Assembly (NCBI GenBank): GCA_947464015.1
Contig: CANHVE010000004.1
Coordinates: 1 to 36,403 of the forward strand
DNA length: 36,403 nt
Direction of reading: 5' to 3'
Source: Saprospirales bacterium
Lineage (GTDB): Bacteria > Bacteroidota > Bacteroidia > Chitinophagales > CAMDFR01
Shown: piece after piece, positions 17,275 through 26,110 of the stretch
Position numbering within the stretch: the stretch's first letter is position 1
Layout: each line of letters begins with the position of its first letter
Program-made: the position numbers and the translations under genes
The notes under the pieces: model-generated
Databases searched by the model: none
What the model was told of the DNA's origin: nothing
The model's input: only the letters and a program-made list of their open reading frames with translations

Positions 17275-17282
17275 TACCTTTG
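17275..17282 (+). promoter_or_regulatory. -7 promoter element of uvrA
   Basis: TACCTTTG, a perfect TAnnTTTG match, lies 13 bases before the uvrA ATG at 17296 in the 212-base divergent gap, giving a leader of about 6 bases. No SOS box was recognised in the gap, and no equally good element for the phosphatase gene was found on the other strand. Confidence 0.6.
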
Positions 17283-17295
17283 CACACCAATTCAT

Positions 17296-20073
17296 ATGGC
17301 AAAGCAAGAGGAAAGTATTATTATTAAAGGTGCTCGTGAGCATAATCTAAAAAATGTAGATTTAACATTACCTAAAAACAAATTAATTGTTTTTACAGGT
17401 GTTTCAGGTAGTGGTAAATCTTCTTTATGCATGGATACTTTATATGCAGAAGGGCAGCGCAGATATGTAGAGAGCTTGTCATCATATGCTCGTCAGTTCT
17501 TGATGAGAATGAATAAACCAGATGTAGATTATATCAAAGGGATAACGCCTGCGATTGCTATCGAACAAAAAGTGAGTACTCGTACAACAAGAAGTACTGT
17601 TGGTACACTCACAGAAATATATGATTATTTAAGACTGTTATATGCTCGTGTGGGTAAAACCATTTCACCAATAAGTGGTAAAGAAGTCAAAAAACATGAA
17701 GTGAAAGATGTGGTCGATTTTGTGTTTTCGTATGCAGCCGATACCAAAGTGCAGTTGTTTGCGCCAATTCAACTGAAAAGAAAAATTGAAGATGAGTTGA
17801 ACATACTTATGCAAAAAGGTTTTACACGAGTATTATATAAAAAAGAGTTATATAAAATTGAAGACTTAGCGCAGCAAGACCTGAAAAAAAATAAAGAGGA
17901 TTCTTTATGGATCTTAATCGATAGAGTGGTTGCTGAAAATACCGAAGATAATCATTCTCGAGTGGCTGATTCAGTACAAACCTGTTTCTATGAAGGTAAT
18001 GGAGAATGTATAGTAGATATTGATCAAAAATTTCACATCTTCAATAATAAGTTTGAATTGGATGGAATGCGTTTTGAAGAACCCACTCAGCATTTCTTTA
18101 ATTTCAATAATCCATATGGTGCATGTAAAACCTGTGAGGGTTTTGGAACTGTTATCGGTATTGATGAGGATTTAATTATTCCAGATAAAAATTTATCGGT
18201 TTATGAAGGAGCCATCGCTTGTTGGAAAGGCGAAAAAATGAAAGAGTGGAATGAACGATTAATTAAACATGGAATTAAATTCGATTTCCCAATTCACAGA
18301 TCGATTAAAGATTTAACTAAAGCAGAGAAACAATTACTATGGACTGGTAATGAATATTTTCAAGGACTTACAGAGTTTTTTAAGTTTTTAGAAGCAGAGA
18401 GTTATAAAATTCAATATCGTGTAATGTTATCTCGATATAGAGGTCGAACTACCTGTAATGATTGTCAGGGCTCCCGTTTACGCGCAGATAGTAATTATGT
18501 TAAAGTTGGAGATATGACACTTTCAGATTTGCTGATGACTCCTATTGATGAAGCTTATGAGTTTTTCGATAAAATTAAATTAAGCAAACAAGATCAACAT
18601 ATTGCTGATCGTATTATTGTCGAAATAAAAAATCGATTGAAAGTAATGGTCGAGATTGGACTAGGCTATCTAACGCTTAATCGTTTTTCAAATACATTAA
18701 GTGGTGGTGAAACACAACGTATCAATCTTACTCGTATATTAGGAAGTAATCTTACCGATAGCTTATACATGCTGGATGAACCTAGTATTGGCCTACATCC
18801 TAAAGATACTGAAAAACTAATTATGGTGATTAAACAATTGCGTGATATGGGCAATACCGTAATTGTGGTAGAGCATGATGAAGAAATGATACGCGAAGCA
18901 GATTTTCTAGTAGATATGGGTCCTTATGCAGGTGTGAATGGAGGTGAAGTAGTGTTTAGCGGACATGCAAAAGATTTGAAATCGGTTATTGAAACCAGTC
19001 TTACAGCTCAATATATGTTGGGTAAACAAGTGATAGAAGTTCCAAAAACGAGAAGAAAATTTATCAATAGTATAGAAATTACAGGAGCATCACATCATAA
19101 TTTAAAAAACATAGATGTCAAATTTCCATTACAAGCTTTAACCATTGTAACAGGAGTTTCGGGGAGTGGTAAAACTACTTTAGTTAAAAAAATACTATAT
19201 CCTTTAATAGCTAATTTAACAGAAGATAATTCAGGTGAAAAGCCAGGTTTCTATAAAGATTTAAAAGGAGAGTATAATCAAATTAAACAAGTAGAATTAA
19301 TTGATCAAAATCCATTAGGCAGAACTTCTAGAAGTAATGCAGTGACCTATACAAAAAGTTATGATGCCATACGAGAGTTATTTTCGCAACAACAACTTTC
19401 GAAGTTACGTGGATTTAAACCCAAAGATTTTTCGTTTAATGTTGAAGGTGGTAGATGTGAGACTTGTAAAGGAGATGGAGAGATAGTAGTTGAAATGCAA
19501 TTCTTAGCTGATGTACATTTAGTTTGCGATAGTTGTAAAGGAAAACGATTTAAAGACGATGTGTTAGAAGTAACCTATAAAGACAAAAATATTTTCGAAG
19601 TATTGAGTATGAGTATCGATGAAGCGATGGAGTTTTTTATTCATCATGCAGATATTCGATTACGTATAAAACCATTACAAGATATTGGATTGGGATATAT
19701 TACCTTGGGTCAAAGTACCTCTACGCTGAGTGGTGGTGAAGCACAGCGATTAAAGTTAGCATCATTTCTTGGTAAAGGGGCTGTAACACATCCAGTTCTA
19801 TTTATTTTCGATGAACCTACTACTGGGTTACATTTTTATGATGTTCAAAAATTATTATACGCTTTTGATGCATTGATAAAATTAGGTCATACCTTAGTGG
19901 TCATTGAACATAATTTGGATGTGATTAAATGTGCAGATTGGCTAATTGATTTAGGTCCTGAGGGAGGTAAAAATGGTGGAGACCTTATTTTTCAAGGTGT
20001 TCCAGAAGATATATTGACTAATAAAAAAAGTCAAACGGCTCGATTTTTAAAAGAGAAATTAAATTCGAAATAA
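17296..20073 (+). CDS. uvrA: UvrABC system protein A (excinuclease ATPase)
   Basis: 925 residues, normal for UvrA, the damage-recognition ATPase of nucleotide excision repair. Two ABC ATPase halves: Walker A GVSGSGKSS (35-43) with signature LSGGETQR (468-475), and GVSGSGKTT (620-628) with LSGGEAQR (811-818); Walker B DEPS and DEPT follow each signature. The C-terminal zinc module is intact: Cys721, Cys724, Cys744, Cys747 (CxxC-19-CxxC). In the first half only one Cys pair (Cys277/Cys280 in CKTCEGFG) is present; the CxxC expected about 22 residues before it is missing. I believe this is common among Bacteroidota UvrA proteins. The gene ends 26 bases before the OmpA-type gene. Confidence 0.97.
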   Translation: MAKQEESIIIKGAREHNLKNVDLTLPKNKLIVFTGVSGSGKSSLCMDTLYAEGQRRYVESLSSYARQFLMRMNKPDVDYIKGITPAIAIEQKVSTRTTRSTVGTLTEIYDYLRLLYARVGKTISPISGKEVKKHEVKDVVDFVFSYAADTKVQLFAPIQLKRKIEDELNILMQKGFTRVLYKKELYKIEDLAQQDLKKNKEDSLWILIDRVVAENTEDNHSRVADSVQTCFYEGNGECIVDIDQKFHIFNNKFELDGMRFEEPTQHFFNFNNPYGACKTCEGFGTVIGIDEDLIIPDKNLSVYEGAIACWKGEKMKEWNERLIKHGIKFDFPIHRSIKDLTKAEKQLLWTGNEYFQGLTEFFKFLEAESYKIQYRVMLSRYRGRTTCNDCQGSRLRADSNYVKVGDMTLSDLLMTPIDEAYEFFDKIKLSKQDQHIADRIIVEIKNRLKVMVEIGLGYLTLNRFSNTLSGGETQRINLTRILGSNLTDSLYMLDEPSIGLHPKDTEKLIMVIKQLRDMGNTVIVVEHDEEMIREADFLVDMGPYAGVNGGEVVFSGHAKDLKSVIETSLTAQYMLGKQVIEVPKTRRKFINSIEITGASHHNLKNIDVKFPLQALTIVTGVSGSGKTTLVKKILYPLIANLTEDNSGEKPGFYKDLKGEYNQIKQVELIDQNPLGRTSRSNAVTYTKSYDAIRELFSQQQLSKLRGFKPKDFSFNVEGGRCETCKGDGEIVVEMQFLADVHLVCDSCKGKRFKDDVLEVTYKDKNIFEVLSMSIDEAMEFFIHHADIRLRIKPLQDIGLGYITLGQSTSTLSGGEAQRLKLASFLGKGAVTHPVLFIFDEPTTGLHFYDVQKLLYAFDALIKLGHTLVVIEHNLDVIKCADWLIDLGPEGGKNGGDLIFQGVPEDILTNKKSQTARFLKEKLNSK

Positions 20074-20075
20074 GT

Positions 20076-20093
20076 AAAATATTTAAATATTTT
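20076..20093. repeat. 18-bp perfect palindrome between uvrA and the OmpA-type gene
   Basis: AAAATATTTAAATATTTT reads the same on both strands with no loop. It lies 2 bases after the uvrA stop and ends 6 bases before the GTG start of the next gene. It could be an operator for a dimeric regulator, or simply chance in AT-only sequence; with no central loop and no GC pairs it is a poor terminator. Confidence 0.5.
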
Positions 20094-20099
20094 TAAATA

Positions 20100-21812
20100 G
20101 TGAAAAAAATACAACTGATACTATTATTCGTTTTTTGTTTTTTTATTTCTAATGCCCTAGATTTAAAAGGATTGGTAGTAGATAATGATACGAAACTTCC
20201 TATAAGTGGTGCTTTGATTCGAATTATGATCAATGGAGTAGAAACGGGAAAAACAAACACCTCTGCTGATGGCAATTTTACTATTGCTTTGCAAAGAGAT
20301 GTAGTATACAAAGTGTATATAGATAAAAAAGGATATGAGCAAATTCGATTAGATATCTCTACGAAATTCTCAAGTACTATCAATGAAATACCTGCTTTAG
20401 ATATTGCACTTATTAAAGTAAAAACTCCTGTAGCAAGCACTACTACAAATACTACTACTCCTACCACCACCACCACATCTAATACTGCACCTAGTATTGT
20501 TTTAAAAGGCAAAGTATACAACCAAGTAATTGGAGGAATGGCAGGTGCAGAAGTAATATTAAAAAACAATATTACAGGTGTTGTTCAAAAAGATATTACT
20601 ATTGAAAATGGAAATTATGCATTTACACTTGAGGCTAATAAAAATTATACTTTAACTGTTACATCTACAAGTACACAACCGAATTATAATTATGAGAGCT
20701 ATTTAATTTCAACATTAGGTGTAAGTTCTAGTGTTCAAATAGTACGTAATTTTGAAAACAAAGGAGAAATTTATCAAGAAATTACAGCAAATAAAGAAAA
20801 TAATACTCCAGCAGTTATAGTAGTTAAGAAAACAAAAAAGAATAAAAAAGAGATTGTTGCTCGTAATATTGTTGTGAAAATTACAGATGTTAATCCGAAA
20901 GAAAAAGAAGATAAGAGAACGATAATTGATAGTACTAAAATCAAACAGCAAGAAGAGAAAAAAAAGGAAGAATTAAGATTAGCTGAAGCAAAAAAAATTG
21001 CGGATCAAAAAATGATTGATGAAAAATTGGCACAATTAGCACTCGAGAAAAAACAATTAGATGAGCAAAAGAAATTAGCAGAAGACAAAAAACTTCAAAA
21101 TCAAAATGCTAAGGAACAAGAAAAACAATTAGCTATTGAGAAAAAATTAGCAGAACAAAAATTAATAGAAGATCAAGCGAAAGAAGCACAAAGATTGGCT
21201 GAAGAAAAAAGAATAGCTGAAGAAAAGGCACTCGAAGATAAAAAACAAATACAAATTGCCTATAACAAATATCTAGATTCTATTGTAGCGTATAGTGGAC
21301 CACGTTTTATGCATAGTTCTAAAACGAAAGAAGATATAGCTAGAGAATCAAAAATATCTGCTAACTATATGGGGGATGTAGTAAAAGATACTATTGTAGA
21401 CTCGCCGATTACAAGCAAAGCTCTTTTACCTATTACAGTAGATGAAAATCGCACCCCTGTAATAGAAAATAAAATATATTTTGGTCCAGGGAAAGCGATA
21501 TTAGATGAGGAAGCCAAAAAATATTTATTAGAAATGTCTAATAAATTAATTGGGAATCTAAATTTAAAGTTAACTATTTCTGTACATGCCGATGCTAACG
21601 ATGAAGCTAGTGTAGCAGATTATATATGTAAACTACGAACAAAAAATATTACCGATTTATTGTTACATAAATACAATGTAAACTTTTCACAATTAGTAAT
21701 AAGAAGTGCAGGTAGTGCACAAGGTGCAAATACTTGTAAAAAAGGAGATGCTAATTGTACAGAATTAGATCATCAAATGAATCGTAGAGTTGAGGTGTCT
21801 CTTAATCCTTAA
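20100..21812 (+). CDS. OmpA-family envelope protein with two carboxypeptidase-regulatory-like domains and a coiled coil
   Basis: 570 residues. Signal peptide (1-19); CarboxypepD_reg/CNA-B-like beta domain (about 21-107, GLVVDNDTKLPISGALI...GNFTIAL); Thr-rich linker (113-129) encoded by ACC/ACT runs; a second such domain (about 132-215, GKVYNQVIGGMAGAEVIL...GNYAFTL); a basic stretch (243-252); a long Lys/Glu/Gln/Ala coiled coil (about 281-392); and a C-terminal OmpA-like peptidoglycan-binding domain (about 457-568, IYFGPGKAILDEEAKKYL ... MNRRVEV). It probably ties the outer membrane or a surface complex to the cell wall, the coiled coil spanning part of the periplasm. Start is GTG at 20100, since an in-frame TAA lies just upstream. 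Two extra Cys near the end (CKKGDANC) may form a disulfide. Tail-to-tail overlap with cysS in TTAA. Confidence 0.85.
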   Translation: MKKIQLILLFVFCFFISNALDLKGLVVDNDTKLPISGALIRIMINGVETGKTNTSADGNFTIALQRDVVYKVYIDKKGYEQIRLDISTKFSSTINEIPALDIALIKVKTPVASTTTNTTTPTTTTTSNTAPSIVLKGKVYNQVIGGMAGAEVILKNNITGVVQKDITIENGNYAFTLEANKNYTLTVTSTSTQPNYNYESYLISTLGVSSSVQIVRNFENKGEIYQEITANKENNTPAVIVVKKTKKNKKEIVARNIVVKITDVNPKEKEDKRTIIDSTKIKQQEEKKKEELRLAEAKKIADQKMIDEKLAQLALEKKQLDEQKKLAEDKKLQNQNAKEQEKQLAIEKKLAEQKLIEDQAKEAQRLAEEKRIAEEKALEDKKQIQIAYNKYLDSIVAYSGPRFMHSSKTKEDIARESKISANYMGDVVKDTIVDSPITSKALLPITVDENRTPVIENKIYFGPGKAILDEEAKKYLLEMSNKLIGNLNLKLTISVHADANDEASVADYICKLRTKNITDLLLHKYNVNFSQLVIRSAGSAQGANTCKKGDANCTELDHQMNRRVEVSLNP

Positions 21813-23299
21813 TTCTTACTCCAACTAACAGCACCGTCTTTTTCATCTTTCACTTGAATTTGTAAGGCAGCTAGTTTATCTCTAATCAAATCAGAGGTAC
21901 TCCAATTTTTATTGGTGCGTGCTTCTTTACGCATTTCTAATATCAAGTCCATCAATCCATTTGTAACAGAGTTATCAGCATTGTCGATTATCTTCAAGCC
22001 TAATACATCTTCAAAATATACTTTAAATGCTGATTGTAATGATTGAAGTGTAGTTTTATGAATGGTTAAATTTTCATGCTTTATTTTATTGATATAACTA
22101 GCCAATTCAAATAATACCGCTATTGTTTTTGGGGTATTAAAATCATCGTCCATATTTACTTTTAACAATGCAATCTGATTTGAAATCTCTTCATCAATAG
22201 CAGTAAGTGAATCACTAGAATTAAATTTTGTCGCATCAAATTCAGTTACCAATTTAAAAGCTTCACTTAGTCTAGCATAGCCTTTTTCAGCGGCTTGTAG
22301 TGCTTCATTTGAAAAATCTAAAGTACTGCTATAATGGGTTTGCATCATGAAAAATCTCACCACACTTGGGCTATAACCTTTTTCTAGTAAAGGGTGAGTA
22401 CCTGCAAATAGTTCCATAGGTAAAAATGAATTGCCTTTTGATTTACTCATCTTTTCGCCATTTACGGTAAGCATATTGGTATGTATCCAATAACGTACTG
22501 GATCTATACCATCTGCACCAACACTTTGGGCTATTTCACATTCATGATGAGGAAACTTAATATCATTACCACCTGCATGAATATCAAATTCTTTCCCTAA
22601 GTATTTAGTGCTCATCACCGAACATTCTAAATGCCAGCCCGGCACTCCCTCACCCCATGGTGAATTCCATTTTTGTATATGTTGTGGAGTTACTGCTTTC
22701 CAAATACTAAAATCAGCGAAATATTTTTTTTCTTCTTGTCCGTCTAAATCCCTGGTGGTTTCTAATTGTTCATCTATTTTTCTACCACTCAGTTTTCCAT
22801 AATTATATTTCTCAGCATATTTTCTTACATCAAAATAAACACTTCCATTTACCACATATCCATATCCGTTATCAATAATACGTTGAACCATTTCTATTTG
22901 TTCTAATATATGCCCTGTTGCTGTTGGTTCTATACTAGGAGGTAATAAATTAAATAGTTTACAAACTTCATGAAAATTTACGGTGTATTTTTGAACTACT
23001 TCCATGGGTTCAATTTGCTCTAATCGAGCTCTATCTCCAATACGATCCATATCCTCGCCCGAATCTGTGGTGATATGTCCAGCATCAGTTATATTGCGCA
23101 CATAACGCACTTTATAACCACAATGCATTAAGTATCTGTACATCATATCAAATGAGGTAAAAGAACGTAAATTTCCTAGATGAACTTCACTATATACCGT
23201 TGGTCCACAGGCATAAAATCCAACAAAAGGAGGGTTTAACGGAATAAATTCTTCTTTTTTTCTACTTAATGAATTGTATATAACTAATCTTGATTCCAT
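21809..23299 (-). CDS. cysS: Cysteine--tRNA ligase
   Basis: 496 residues; charges tRNA-Cys with cysteine. Class I synthetase motifs: FYACGPTVYSEVHLGN with zinc ligand Cys31 and the HIGH-equivalent HLGN (40-43); zinc ligands Cys226 (GWHLECS) and the HHE site at 251-253; and KMSKS at 283-287. The C-terminal DALR-type helical domain is present, ending in KDEKDGAVSWSKN. Start is the ATG at 23299; a TTG 15 bases upstream is in frame but falls inside the likely promoter element. It is the last gene of the minus-strand run and shares a TTAA double stop with the OmpA-type gene. Confidence 0.97.
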   Translation of the reverse strand: MESRLVIYNSLSRKKEEFIPLNPPFVGFYACGPTVYSEVHLGNLRSFTSFDMMYRYLMHCGYKVRYVRNITDAGHITTDSGEDMDRIGDRARLEQIEPMEVVQKYTVNFHEVCKLFNLLPPSIEPTATGHILEQIEMVQRIIDNGYGYVVNGSVYFDVRKYAEKYNYGKLSGRKIDEQLETTRDLDGQEEKKYFADFSIWKAVTPQHIQKWNSPWGEGVPGWHLECSVMSTKYLGKEFDIHAGGNDIKFPHHECEIAQSVGADGIDPVRYWIHTNMLTVNGEKMSKSKGNSFLPMELFAGTHPLLEKGYSPSVVRFFMMQTHYSSTLDFSNEALQAAEKGYARLSEAFKLVTEFDATKFNSSDSLTAIDEEISNQIALLKVNMDDDFNTPKTIAVLFELASYINKIKHENLTIHKTTLQSLQSAFKVYFEDVLGLKIIDNADNSVTNGLMDLILEMRKEARTNKNWSTSDLIRDKLAALQIQVKDEKDGAVSWSKN

Positions 23300-23303
23300 G
23301 TAG

Positions 23304-23311
23304 TAAAGATA
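23304..23311 (-). promoter_or_regulatory. Probable -7 element of cysS (leaderless)
   Basis: On the minus strand TATCTTTA matches TAnnTTTG at 7 of 8 positions and ends 4 bases before the cysS ATG at 23299, implying a leaderless message and a cysS transcript separate from the upstream EEP gene. This position also argues against the in-frame TTG at 23314 as the start. Confidence 0.4.
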
Positions 23312-23344
23312 CAATAGATGAAATAAATGAAAACAATTTTATTC

Positions 23345-24421
23345 TTACTTTAAGCTAAAAGTGCTGATAATAGGATAGTGATCGCTATAGTCTTTTTCTA
23401 TAGTTTTATACGAATTGATTTGAATGGCTGCGTCAAATAATAAATAATCGATACGTAATGTTGGAATTATTTTCGAATAGGTTCTACCAAAACCAAAACC
23501 GTTTTGAACATGAGCATCATGCATATTTTTAGAAAGCTTTTGATAGGTATATGAAACGGGAGGGTCATTGAAATCGCCACAGATAATCTTAGGGTTTTCA
23601 CAGGCATTGATACTCTCAAGTACTTCGTTCACTTGTTTTCCTCTTTTGACAGCTGCATTTTTAATTTTTCGTAAAATATTCTCTGTTTTTTGAGAATTCG
23701 TTTCTTGGTTTTCTTGAATTTGGTCGATATACTTATAATCATTATAACCGAAATGAATAGATTGCATATGTACATTATATACACGAACTATTTGATTTTT
23801 AATTTTAATATCTGTATAAATACAAGTATTTCCAGTGCTATTATAAAAATCAATTTTATCTTGATCAATAATTGGATATTTGCTTAAAGTGATAATACCC
23901 CAAGTACGTAATCCTTTCTTGCCTTTGATACTAACCGTTTTGCCATAATAACTATACTTAAAACCTAAGGTTTTCTTTAAATCTTCAATATTATTAAATC
24001 GCATAGTATCATTATAAAATTCTTGTAAACAAAGAATATCTGGCGCTTCTTCTTTCAATAAATCAAACATTTTTTGTCTAGTCTCTTTATTATGACTCCA
24101 ATTATACAAGTCGAAATTTCGAACATTATAGGATATGATTTTAATGTCCTTTTCTTTATTCTCATGTGTAGAGATGGTGAATGTGCGATGTAAAAATGGA
24201 AATGTAAATAATAATGGAATTAATGAAACTAGAGAATACTTTTTATTTTTGGTTAATAACCAAAATAAAACTAAAAAAATATTGATACATACAAAAAATG
24301 GGAAAATAAAACCTAAAAATGCCAATGGCCAATAGTAGGATGGATTTACAAAACAACCAATAGTAGTAGCTAATAAACTAATACCACAGATAATATTGAT
24401 AAATACTAAAAACTTTTTCAC
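23345..24421 (-). CDS. Endonuclease/exonuclease/phosphatase family protein with N-terminal membrane segments
   Basis: 358 residues. The first 85 hold three hydrophobic segments (about 5-24, 31-56, 62-78), then a Mg-dependent EEP domain: ISYNVRNFD (Asn99), LCLQEF (Glu134), VYNVHMQS, CGDFND (Asp283, Asn285) and the catalytic SDHYP (346-350). The fold serves DNases, phosphodiesterases and sphingomyelinase-like enzymes; the membrane anchor suggests a periplasm-facing phosphodiesterase or lipid/nucleotide hydrolase, but the substrate is not shown. Start is GTG at 24421, because the next codon upstream is TAA. It sits 50 bases after the rhomboid gene in the same direction, and this order (mutL, rhomboid, rhomboid, EEP) is, from memory, recurrent in Bacteroidota. 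Confidence 0.85.
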   Translation of the reverse strand: MKKFLVFINIICGISLLATTIGCFVNPSYYWPLAFLGFIFPFFVCINIFLVLFWLLTKNKKYSLVSLIPLLFTFPFLHRTFTISTHENKEKDIKIISYNVRNFDLYNWSHNKETRQKMFDLLKEEAPDILCLQEFYNDTMRFNNIEDLKKTLGFKYSYYGKTVSIKGKKGLRTWGIITLSKYPIIDQDKIDFYNSTGNTCIYTDIKIKNQIVRVYNVHMQSIHFGYNDYKYIDQIQENQETNSQKTENILRKIKNAAVKRGKQVNEVLESINACENPKIICGDFNDPPVSYTYQKLSKNMHDAHVQNGFGFGRTYSKIIPTLRIDYLLFDAAIQINSYKTIEKDYSDHYPIISTFSLK

Positions 24422-24471
24422 TTAACGAATATACAATCTTTTGAAAAAAAATAAAGAGACGAAATAAAATA

Positions 24472-25371
24472 TTATGATTCGTTGCTGTATTTGAATAAGA
24501 ATTCTTTTTCCGCAGCACTAAGACTATCATATCCACTTTTACTAATCTTATCTAAGATAATATCTAATTCTTTTTGTTTTGAAAGTTCTCTTTTAGGTGC
24601 TTTTTTAGTATTCAAATCACTATAAACTACTTTCATTTTATTTTTTCTAGAGAATAAATTTGTTACCCATTCTAAAAATCGATTAAGGGGTTTCGAAAAA
24701 TCATTCCCATTTTGTAATTGCTTAATAAATATATATCCAAATAAGGCACCTCCTAAATGTGCTATACTTCCACCAACATTGCTGAAAGTAGGAATAGATA
24801 CTAAATTGATTAATATCAATGCTAATGCGATATACCTGATTTGTACATTTCCAATTATAAATAATCGAACTTCAGCTGTGGGACTGATCGTTGCCGCGGC
24901 TACTATAATAGCTGCTATTCCAGCAGATGCACCAATCAAAGAAGTGTTTGCATCTAAATTAGGTAAAATAGAAAATGTAATGATACTAATGAATGCACCA
25001 CTTAATCCACCAAAAAGATATAAGGATAACGTTTTAGAATTGCCCACTACATTCTCTAAGATTTGTCCAAACCAATACAAACTAAGCATGTTAAAAAACA
25101 AATGAAATAATCCATAATGAACAAATTGATAGGTAATAATAGTATAAGGTAAATAAATGAAATTTAGAAAATTTAAAGGCATTTCGATGTATTTCCCTAC
25201 ATATAAATGAAATTGAGTACTGATGATTTCAGGACCAGCACCAGACAACATAAAACCAAGTTTGATAATATTTAGAATTAGAAATACCACTACATTAATC
25301 ACAATAAGCTGTATCAACTTATTGCCATAATGGAAAGCATTTTTAATATCATCAAATATACTCGTAAACAT
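24472..25371 (-). CDS. Rhomboid family intramembrane serine protease (first of two)
   Basis: 299 residues. Six-helix rhomboid core with HYGLFHLFFNMLSLYWFG (oxyanion His90 and Asn94 region), the catalytic GASAG (Ser149, written GxSxG) and catalytic His205 in AHLGGALFGY. A cytoplasmic C-terminal extension of about 75 residues is basic then acidic and ends LSAAEKEFLFKYS, a short conserved tail found on such Bacteroidota rhomboids. It should cleave membrane-spanning substrates within the inner membrane. The gene lies 15 bases after its sister rhomboid gene; the two proteins differ greatly in loops and length, so the duplication is old. Confidence 0.9.
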   Translation of the reverse strand: MFTSIFDDIKNAFHYGNKLIQLIVINVVVFLILNIIKLGFMLSGAGPEIISTQFHLYVGKYIEMPLNFLNFIYLPYTIITYQFVHYGLFHLFFNMLSLYWFGQILENVVGNSKTLSLYLFGGLSGAFISIITFSILPNLDANTSLIGASAGIAAIIVAAATISPTAEVRLFIIGNVQIRYIALALILINLVSIPTFSNVGGSIAHLGGALFGYIFIKQLQNGNDFSKPLNRFLEWVTNLFSRKNKMKVVYSDLNTKKAPKRELSKQKELDIILDKISKSGYDSLSAAEKEFLFKYSNES

Positions 25372-25386
25372 TTTATTGTTTTTTAA

Positions 25387-26109
25387 TTACCAAAAAGTTG
25401 TTCGGTTTCTTTTCCAAATTTGGACCATGATAAATCCTGTAATTGCTCCTCCAATATGAGCAAAATGGGCTATATTATCGCCATATCCAAATAAGGAGGT
25501 TCCTTTAAATCCTAAATAAAAATCAATACATACCAATGCACCAATGACATATTTTGCTTTTATAGGAATAGGTATAAAAAATATAAATAATTCTTGATTG
25601 GGAAACAATAATGCAAATGCGGCGAATACCCCAAAGATAGCACCAGAAGCACCTACAGCCACACTTATAGTACCGTTTAGTTTTACCTTTTGTAAAGCAG
25701 TTAATGTATCTGGATTATAAATAAAAGATTGACATGCCTGATATACTTGAAAGGCTTGTGCTAATTCATGCATCAATGCAGCACCCAAACCACATATCAA
25801 ATAAAAAATCAAAAATCTTTTGGCACCCCACACTTTTTCAAGTATTACACCTAATGAAAATAATGAAAACATATTAAAGAAAATATGCGACACACTAGCA
25901 TGCATAAAAAAATGAGTCACAATCTGCCATGGTCTAAAATCAGGACTTCCAAAATAATGTAATCCAAGTTTATAATTCAATGTTTTTTCAAATTCGCCAG
26001 TATAGGCAAATTGATTATCATAGATAAACATCAACACAAACATGATGACATTAATAATAATAATATTTTTTATAACTGGAGTTTCAGTAAAAATGGATAA
26101 TCTTCTCAT
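25387..26109 (-). CDS. Rhomboid family intramembrane serine protease (second of two)
   Basis: 240 residues. HFFMHASVSHIFFNMFSLFSLG carries the HxxxN motif (His75, Asn79), GASGAIFG holds catalytic Ser155, and AHFAHIGGAITGF holds catalytic His218, so the dyad is complete. There is an inserted loop of about 35 residues (114-148, including QACQSFIYNPDTL) between transmembrane helices 3 and 4. It has almost no soluble tail, unlike its neighbour. It begins one base after the mutL stop codon, so it is certainly co-transcribed with mutL and probably translationally coupled. Confidence 0.9.
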   Translation of the reverse strand: MRRLSIFTETPVIKNIIIINVIMFVLMFIYDNQFAYTGEFEKTLNYKLGLHYFGSPDFRPWQIVTHFFMHASVSHIFFNMFSLFSLGVILEKVWGAKRFLIFYLICGLGAALMHELAQAFQVYQACQSFIYNPDTLTALQKVKLNGTISVAVGASGAIFGVFAAFALLFPNQELFIFFIPIPIKAKYVIGALVCIDFYLGFKGTSLFGYGDNIAHFAHIGGAITGFIMVQIWKRNRTTFW

Positions 26110-26110
26110 T

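Noticed and set aside
20093-20569. Minus-strand frame of 158 codons with a Val-rich stretch
   Set aside because: It is antisense to the OmpA-type gene; the Val run is the complement of the Thr-rich linker codons.
23300-23314. TTG at 23314 as the start of cysS, adding five residues
   Set aside because: The codon falls inside the probable -7 promoter element; the ATG at 23299 fits the family start.
24779-25105. Plus-strand frame of 108 codons
   Set aside because: Antisense to the first rhomboid gene, whose catalytic motifs prove the other strand is coding.
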